64,000 nucleotides of DNA, taken from contig QEYB01001208.1 in the NCBI GenBank assembly GCA_017562135.1, forward strand, positions 434,001 to 498,000. The letters run 5' to 3'. Of the stretch, positions 56,182-64,000 are shown one piece after another. This stretch comes from Dipylidium caninum (Eukaryota; Platyhelminthes; Cestoda; Cyclophyllidea; Dipylidiidae). Position 1 is the stretch's first letter; each line of letters starts with the position of its first letter. A program made the translations under genes and the position numbers. Below the pieces are notes generated by a model that did no database searches, was not told the origin of the DNA, and saw nothing but the letters and a program-made list of their open reading frames with translations.

Positions 56182-57501
56182 TTGAAAAGCATTTCCCCTT
56201 CCTCTTCTAAAACACCAGTAAATACGAAGAGCTGGAAATTAGAGAGCGAAGATAACGTTAAAAAGTGCATAGTATCATTGACGCCCACCGGATTCGAACA
56301 TTCCACCGTGTACTAACCTTAGGAATAATTGATAAACTAGCAATCGACCTTGACTTCGTGGAAGGTAAAATATTTTTGATGATATTGCAAAATTCCAAAA
56401 GTTATTAATAATGTTTAAAAGTCTCCTGTGCATTATTCAGCAATTTTTTCCAAATCTTCGAAGGTACAGTATTGAATGACAGGTTGGCAAGGCTTGAGTG
56501 ACGCGAATAAATCGCAAATGGAAAAGCCAAAAGGGTCTCCATAATAATGCCAGTTTTCAGAATCATTAATCAATGTAAGCTAAAGCTAGTGTTGAGTAAT
56601 CTGTGCCCTTAGAGACAGTGCGTGAGTTTTTGATTGCGATTTGTTCCTCCTGATAAAATAGAATTTGACATGGAAATGTTTTATGTTGTCCTTCAATCGC
56701 ATGGGAAATTGCTCTTCATGTTCAATGATACTAGTCAGGAGTGTCTAGTAACAGGGGTTAGGAGGTCACAACATATCCTTTTTTATTGGAAAGAGGTTAT
56801 CAAATCCATTGGCGCTGCATCTCTCATTGGATGAGAAGGAGCTTCATTGTTGTATTCAATGATATGTACCCAGAGAAGCACGACAACAGGTTGACTTGAT
56901 AGCGAAAGTCAAGATAGGCATGAAATTTTATACTCAGTAGTGTATTTAAGTTAGGAGGATACCGTCTTCCAAGACATTTTCGCTTTTGTACCAAGCAGCT
57001 TAGGATCATCAATTTAGGTTTCAGACCGCGCTACTACCTTAAAACTGGTCACCATTGAGTTCAATGCGGCGATCGGCTATACAAAGTCAAGATCCGAAAA
57101 GGTTTTAGCAATGAATTAACAGCAACAGTATCCTCTTTCATCCCGTGGTAACACACACCGACTTAAGCCATGCACTGGCCCTGCAAAAGCATTTTTATTA
57201 TTACTTTTGTTATAAAATAGCGCATTGAGAGAATTCTGTTTGTATTACAAGAAGACTTCGATAGTGACAATCTCGACAATCCCCGACGCCATTAAATAAG
57301 CGGTCAATATAAAGCATCCGATTGTACAACCGCTTATTTTCTGTGCAGAACGTAGTTATTTGTGACCTAAATTAACATGAGAACATTCTAAATTCATTGG
57401 CGAGAATTCCTACAAATTTGCGCAGGGATTAGCCTTCATGTCCACAGATGACCTCGGTATTCATTAAACTCCTCTGAGTTTTCGCGGGGCTGTACAAATT
57501 A
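56182..57501. other. Divergent intergenic region LAMP / HMG-box gene
   Basis: AT-rich 1.3-kb head-to-head spacer. On the minus strand an acceptor-like ctggtgttttag lies about 25 bases before the LAMP ATG, a candidate 5' UTR intron or trans-splice site. The short + frame at 56634-56834 has no domain. Confidence 0.45.
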
Positions 57502-59281
57502 ATGGAATTTGAAGGTGTGTCAAGCCCATTTATCTACATGACTGAATGCACTCAATGTCAAGGTGCTAGGGATGATGGTGTAGAGGCATTTATCATCCAC
57601 CTTGCCAGCGCACATAGTATACCGACTGAATGGCCAAGCTATAGAGCTGCCAGACTAACGGGTCCAGAGGCGAAAAAACCTTACACCACCGTTGCTGCCA
57701 CTCGCAAGAAAAGGCGAAAATTGACAACGCCCAGACCTCTTAACAGCTTTATGGTATGTATTTTCTTACCCCTTGTACCTACAACATGGTTGTTTTATGC
57801 GCATTCTAATCATACTACCATTCGGGTTAATTTTTTTACAGTTTAAGTAACCTAACCGAAGCGTGACATTTGTATTGCGGTTGCTGCTTTATGAGTTCGG
57901 GTATTTTTATGCTGAGTTTAGTGTTTGAATTTGTAGACCCAAGTATTTTCTTTTACATCACACATGTTTCCACCGACTAGTTCCTTCACAAAAGTCCATT
58001 CTGTTAATGTGATGATATCCCATGTCTAGTTTCATTTTGTTTACCCAATAGATCTTTGCTCAGCACATTCGTCGTAACGTCCTGGCAATCTTTGATACAG
58101 CCTCGAGTTCAAATGTGAGTAGACTGTTAGGTGAGGCTTGGAATTCGATTCCTAAGGAGGTGAGGGCCGCATACGATGAAGAAGCCGCGCGGTTGTCGAA
58201 AATCCACAATATTGAGTTCCCAACTTACAAATACCAACCAAAACCACGCCAATTGCAGTCCAATAGCGTCGTCGCGTCTGCTTCTCCCGTTACAGGAACT
58301 CTTGAGGAACCACAGTCGATACCACCCTCTCAAGAATCTGTCCCAAACCCACCAGTTTCTTGGCTTCCTTCTTCGACCGTCCTAACCATCTCAGTTCCTT
58401 CTATTCCTACAGCAGCCAATAATTCCTCTTCCCCAGGGTTCAGCAAACCCGAACATTCAAATTCACCTTCTTCACATCAACCTTCCTTAGCTGCACCGTC
58501 CCCTCTGCAAATGGCTTCGCCCGCGCGATCAAAAATACTCATTCGTGATATTCATCCAACATTTGTCCATCCTTACACTTGGCAGTCTACTTCAACATCA
58601 GTAAAATCAGCATCAACAATGTGTACTCCCTTTCTATCACCAAAAATGTCTAATAAAATGGACCCACGTAGCTGCTCGACGCACAATCCAAATGACCCAT
58701 CTTCACCTTGTCTCTCTACCTCTTCTCCTCTTTCTCGGACGCCTTCTCCCACTCAGCAGATAACTCCCGTTCAAGAGAATGTTTCCTCACTGGCCACCAA
58801 TCAGGTTGTGCAGAAGTCTACCACTGACGTCTCGGCCCAACAGAGACTCGCCTCCGACCTGGCAACACTTCATAAGTTAATTAATCAGGCAGCTGCCAGT
58901 TCCCAGCAAACACAACATAGTCAAGTACAAGACAGCTCCAAACCCTGTATTCTTTTGACTCCAATTCAATCGGATATTGGACAACAGGCTATTATCTCAT
59001 GCGGTCAGTCTTCGACTACGCCCACTTTGCTCACTTGTGGCAATACAATCTATGTCGCCTTGACAGTATTGCAATCGCCGCTTGAGTTGATTGATGGAGT
59101 CCGGAGTTCGGTGAGTCAAGAGCAGCCCACACTAGAGATGCAGCCGTTGACGAGGTGTTCTGGAAATCCCAATCCCGAATTTGGTCAATTTGATGGGCTC
59201 TCTGGACTCGAACCAAATACATTCGATAGCCGGACGGTCGACTGGCCGAATTGTTGCGGGCGGCAGCTGCTGCGGCCGTAG
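57502..59281 (+). CDS. SOX-like HMG-box transcription factor with N-terminal C2H2-like motif
   Basis: Two exons (57502-57753, 58052-59281) give 493 residues. The HMG box (about 76-150) starts TPRPLNSFM, is split by the intron exactly after FM, and continues IFAQHIRRNV, SRLLGEAWNSI, YDEEAARLSKIH and FPTYKYQPKPR. The last block matches SOX/MATA-type boxes (LHxxxxPxYKYxPR) better than HMGB-type ones. A basic NLS, RKKRRK (68-73), precedes it. Before that, C16-x2-C19-x13-H33-x4-H38 forms a zinc-finger-like motif, unusual together with an HMG box. Residues 155-493 are Ser/Thr/Pro/Gln-rich, as in activation regions. The role is inferred as sequence-specific DNA binding in the nucleus. The orthology group is unclear because the box is divergent. 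The start is the first in-frame ATG after stops. Confidence 0.8.
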
Positions 59282-62200
59282 CAACTAACAGTCAGAGAGA
59301 TACTCACTTTCGCATTTGATGCTACAATTACCCCTTCAGGTCATTATCTGTAAATAGTAGTTTACGACTGTTCTTTTTGCATCCCTTATTACTTTATTTT
59401 CTCTTCTAACCATTTCCGGGTTATGTTGTTCATTTTTTTGTATAGCTTTCTATCTAGTTCTGTTTTAATGCACTCTGTTAGCCCAACTTCCGATTTCGTC
59501 ATTCAGGTATGCGGTCGGATCCAGAGTATTGTGACACATATAAAAGCTACTTGGTTATAAAAAACATTTTTTACGCTCGAGACAGCCATAAGTAATGCTT
59601 TTATTTGCTCTCGTGTTGTCTAATTTCTTAAACACGCTACCTGAACAGACGTCGGATTTTTATCGGCCTCGGAGGACCACATTCTATGTGAAGCTGAAAC
59701 TGGGAGGCGTGTAGGGCCAGTCCTGGTTTTCAACGACACTTAGTTGTGGCAAATCGACGAAATTCCATTCGGTGACTCTTTTTAAAGCTAAGTGATGCAC
59801 AAAGCACGATGTCGATTTTAAGTTTGAATACACGTCCAATAAAGAAAAATGCATTTTGCCGGAGTTTCTTTGGCTCTAACAGCATGATGGCCTCGCAAGG
59901 GGGGTTGCGTTTGCTCACGACTACCGCAATGTGTGCATTTCCGCGATTTCTCAATTTGTCACCGTCGCTACGCAATTCTGCGTCACGAAATGGACTTGGT
60001 ATTTGAGTTTTATGATTCAGCCAGGCCGTTGCTTGAACGCTAAATTGCAGTCGACATGCACCTGTCAATTATGTGCCCAGCTCGGCCATAAAATTGACTT
60101 TTTTTGTGAAAAACACGTCTTGACATTCTGTTAGTCTGAAAAGGTGCATTCCAGCGCGCACCATATGTCTGTCGTTGTTCTCCCCAAGCTGAGCCTCCAG
60201 GTAGTAATCGTGTGAACTCGTGGACCGCCTTGTCCAGACCAGACAACCAGAAGCACGATTGGAGTAGAAAGCGTTTATCACAGACCTTTCTGTTGCTCTC
60301 ACACGTCAGGTAGCAAGAGTGGGGAAGTTGGTGAATGCAGGAATTGGGGACCAACCCTGGCTGGTGCGACCTTGTGGTTGCCACCCTCTCCCCTCCTTCA
60401 CCTCCCTCGCCCCCCGTGCGGAATAAGGAATGAGTCACAGAAGTGACAACGCCTTCTCTTAATTCGCCTATTCTTACTCTTCCGCACATTCCCAAGCTGG
60501 TCTCTTCGCACTGCTGGGTTTTTTCTGTGAGAGCATAGAGCTAACATTTGTAGACTTCGAGAGGATTGAAGAATAAAAACAATGGATTTCTCATGTTCAC
60601 CTTCGGAAATGCTGGTATTAGTAGTCTAGGTCATTAAAAGGGAATATGAGGAGGTGGGACCCATGCCGACTGTTTCATTGACAAAAATTTCAGATGCGAC
60701 GCCAAGAAAAGCCCTCACCACCTTCTGCGTGGGCTGCTTTTCTTGTGTCTCGCCTGTCCACCGTGCCACGCACAAAGCAAGTCGTCGCGCTGCCCACGCC
60801 GAAGTTCCCAGAGGGCGAGAGGGAGCCGCCCCGAGCGCCCTCGCTGTCATGTTTTTGGCCCTGTAAATACTGAACGGTTTCTCACGACTACTACATTCAA
60901 CGTTATACCAAACTTAATAATATAAATGCGCCATGACTTCTGAAATGCTCACTGGTTAACCGGGAGACTTCCTTGCACTTAGCCCTTTCAACAGGATGAG
61001 AAACGCAGAAGTGGATAAATGCCTCCACGTGGACCCTCGTATTACTGAATGGGCTTTCGTGGACAACTATATTCCAGCGGGGACGAAGTGTCCAACTCAA
61101 ATGATCTCCTCTTCCCTTCCATCTCCTCCGCTCCCCCACCCATCCCACCCCAACCCTCCTCTCGCCCCGCATATCCCTTGAATGAACGCCAGGCGTCCTG
61201 CGTCCGCCTCCCCCTTCCACCCGCGTGACATGAAATTCGGTGCATTATCTGCTAAAACCCCTCTGACCCCGTAAATCTGGCGGAATTATCAAAGCGCCCC
61301 GCTGAGTGTCTTCCAGCCGAGGCACGGACCGTAAACGAGCATGCCAGCGAGCCACGGAAATTTCGGTGGGAATTTGGTGGTGGTTCGAAGATGCAGCACT
61401 GCTGCCACATCGCCGTGTGAGGGCTTCCAGCTTCATCAGCAGGAGACACACCACGGAGCGCTGCTTGTCGACGGGGCCACGACGAGGCTGGCTGGCGGAT
61501 CGCGCAACCTGGTCTCCGACTCGCAAACCTCTTTCTTCACCGCACAGATTTCGGCCGAGTTTTACGGCCACGAGGAGAAATGCAGATGGAGGTTGATCTT
61601 GGAACTCATGCCCCAAGACTGGAAGGAAGACGAGTTCTAGCCTGTGACGATCCGCCGCGCGGCCATGGCCACCGCCCTCATTGTCCCCCTCCCTACACAC
61701 CTGCCCCACCAATTGCTTCTCTTACCTAGAAAATTCCGATTTCACATCAGTCTTTCCTCGGCACAGTAGCAGTTAGCTGATAGGAATGAGTGCAACACTT
61801 TTTCGTGCTTCCTCCCCATCGGAGGAAGGTGTGTGCGTATTGCAGGAATTGCCAGACCACGTCACGGATAAATGTCTTCCGCTACTAAGCTCCGCTCCAA
61901 ATACCGCTGTCGGTTTAGACAGAGGCTCGACGTGTTCTTTAAAAAAATCTTTACTCGCAACAGCGTGAGAAGCGCTTATGGTTAAAGGCTTATGTTAGAG
62001 GCACACTCCTGTCTGCTATGGGGAGGAAGGATTAAATGCTTCTCATGGAAACGAGCTTGTCACTGTTCGTTCGGAAGGTAATACGCGTCAACGGAAGCCC
62101 GAATTGGCTAAGTCGCTTGACGACGTGCAGGGTCGCGGCGGCCTCCGCTCGCCGTCCCTCGCCCCGCCAACTCGTCCTGCGTGCAGCCGCCACCGACTCA

Positions 62201-64000
62201 CCGCGTGGGGCAGGCGGGCCAGGCACCTATGACCCCGTGGGCTCCCTCCTCCAGCGGTCTCGGCACCCTACCGTCTGCCGAGTCGACTGCGCAGTTGACG
62301 TTCTCGTGTGAGCCGCTTTCGCCGGGTTGCGCATTAATTATGGAGAATGAATAATCACAGGCGGTAATCACGTGTTGAGCGCTGCGAATTCACAGTAAAC
62401 TCGATGATGTGGCTCGCACGGTGAGTAACTCTTCCGCTTTCCATTCACTGATAGGATGCGGATTAAGAAGAGCGCCTGCGAGCCTTCCGGGGCATTGCTG
62501 CCTGCCACGCAAGAGAATTCTTCGTGGTCGAATAGCCACTCGAAGATGTGTTTTGCCGTTTAAGTGCAACCCCTCATCACGGAATGTCCCAGACGACTCA
62601 AGGGGCTACTCAGTTCACTAATGTCAACTCGCCTTTGAGTGCGAAGCAGCCAAAAATCAGTTGCATGTTCGCTCAACAATGGAAAAAGAGGCGGCTCGGG
62701 AGAGGCGGTGAGTGTGTGCCAACTCGGGCAAGAGCCGGGCACTCTTACGTTGGGCAAATCACTGCCGGGGCGACGAGGCGCCACCTCCCCGGCACCTCCT
62801 CATGGGGCGCAGAAGGCGGTGGGACCACTGTAGGCCACTCTTTTCCATCATCTGTGTCTGTGGGGCCAGACGTGGCTTTTGCACTTGCGTGGGAGGCGAG
62901 GCGAGGCAAGGAGCGCGGCTGTTGGGCGGGAGAACTTCAGGCCATGGCACACCGAGTGCAAATTTATTGCCACCGAGGGGATGGTGTCCAACACACACAC
63001 CAGCTCAGTGAGTCACCGCAGCAGCCGTCGGTCCGCCGTCGTCTCGTCGGAGAGCGCAAGGGAAGCCTGTCTCAAGGCAGCCGCTGGTACGACTCGCCGA
63101 ATAGCCCGCAGCCCGGCAAGCAGACTTCCTACTCTGTCTGAGGCAAATTCCACCGGAGGGCGGAATGGTTCCCTGTCAGCCGTGGGTTTCCCGGGCAGCT
63201 GGGAAACAATAGCTGGCGGTAGGAATCACCGTTCAAGCCAGACGTTCACTCCCCGCTGCAGCTAATACGCAGATACCGATCTTGTGCATCTCCGTTGACC
63301 CCGCGAGCATAACAGTTCAAATGCCCCTAAAAGTTCCTTTTTTGAAAGTACAAAGGCACGCGGTGACCGAAAGGACGGTATTTGCGGTTTGCAATCCCTC
63401 GCAGCTGAAATGCACAAGCAGTCGGAGGCGAAGTAAAGAGCCAAAGCTATCAAAGCCGGGCCAAACATGCTTTTTACGGTGTAATAGGCCCTACTCTCGT
63501 TGTAATGAAGATGCCGACTTGTGTTACAGTCAGAGATGACCGAGATGGCGTATTCCATGGCGGAAGATCTCTTCAGCGCCAAAATTACTTTTTTTTTCAG
63601 AAGAGGAGCACTTAGACTTGGTCGCCGGCAAGGAGCGCATCCATTAGGCTTGTCCGTCAGCATGGAGGATGCCAAACGCTCTGCGAAGTGGGTCACGCGC
63701 GGTCCTGGCACCCCATGTCGAAAGGTCCCATGCTTCGCTATGCAAACAACACATTCGCGGGTGTTGCTTTTTGTCCCGACACCTCCTTCTGCCCTGCATT
63801 CGGGGTCACAGGGGGGAGTGTGCGGTGGCACGTGCCGCCCACTCGCCCTCGGCACCACAGTGTTCTGGCCTGTGTGTTCTTTTTGATGGCATGTTTATCC
63901 ACTCTCGTTCCCTCATTCTCCAGCAAGTGGATCCACATAACAGGCGTCCGGGCGACTGCCGCCCGTCGCCTCTTTCCCCACTTGGGAGGGCTTGGCCACG
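59282..64000. other. 3' flank, no gene supported
   Basis: After the HMG gene an AATAAA at about 59838 is a possible poly(A) signal. From 60 kb the sequence alternates between AT-rich and GC-rich, with frames such as 62548-63141 (+) and 63262-63858 (-). They lack domains, and opposite-strand frames overlap them equally well. A + strand stretch ending at 61640 has cysteines and tryptophan in EEKCRWRLILEL, but no exon structure could be built. Confidence 0.45.

Noticed and set aside
59205..59222. Minus-strand GGTTCGAGTCC resembling a tRNA B-box
   Set aside because: It lies inside the HMG-gene coding sequence, and no A-box or cloverleaf is found at the right distance.
62548..63141. 197-codon + strand frame near the right end
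   Set aside because: Low-information composition, no domain, and several overlapping frames on both strands.
1..64000. CRISPR arrays, prokaryotic operons, viral or toxin genes
   Set aside because: None seen. There are no regular spaced repeats, no Shine-Dalgarno-led gene runs, and every recognised gene is eukaryotic with spliceosomal introns or TATA/AATAAA signals.

Overview
This window looks like nuclear DNA of a flatworm, most likely a tapeworm (Cestoda). It has multi-exon genes with GT-AG introns that range from extremely short (29 and 33 nt) to about 5 kb, TATA boxes and AATAAA signals, and no bacterial gene organisation. The phylum call rests on this intron style and on the protein families; the species cannot be named from sequence reading alone. 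Base composition is patchy: about 2-15 kb, 36-39 kb, 46-50 kb and parts of 60-64 kb are GC- and CpG-rich, while 16.8-31 kb, 42-45 kb and 54-59 kb are AT-richer.

Layout. (1) 1-1.9 kb: no gene seen. (2) 1.9-12.2 kb, + strand: three compact single-exon genes for four-transmembrane proteins. One is claudin/PMP22-sized. The other two are paralogues with cytoplasmic PPxY/YxxPhi motifs and a LAPTM-like layout, and one of these carries a run of ten cysteines. (3) 16.5-18.8 kb, - strand: a multi-exon C2H2 zinc-finger gene whose 5' end is missing. (4) 19.1-19.7 kb, - strand: COP9 signalosome subunit 8 in a single exon. (5) 20.9-35.7 kb, + strand: a nine-exon chimaerin (SH2-C1-RhoGAP), head to head with CSN8. 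(6) 41.9-43.55 kb, - strand: a complete seven-exon pyrroline-5-carboxylate reductase with a 30-nt microexon. (7) 48.3-56.2 kb, - strand: a four-exon gene for a single-domain LAMP-type glycoprotein, invisible as one reading frame. (8) 57.5-59.3 kb, + strand: a two-exon SOX-like HMG-box factor with a C2H2-like motif at its N-terminus, divergent from the LAMP gene. (9) 59.3-64 kb: no gene supported.

The genes belong to unrelated eukaryotic pathways: endolysosomal membranes (LAMP, the LAPTM-like pair), Rac signalling (chimaerin), ubiquitin-ligase control (CSN8), proline synthesis (PYCR) and transcription (zinc finger, HMG). There is no operon-like functional cluster. The one thematic link is that a LAMP-type protein and two PY-motif endolysosome-like four-TM proteins lie in the same 64 kb. 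Exon models for chimaerin, PYCR, LAMP, HMG and the zinc-finger gene were built by hand from splice sites, phase and family conservation. In each of them every exon joins in frame.
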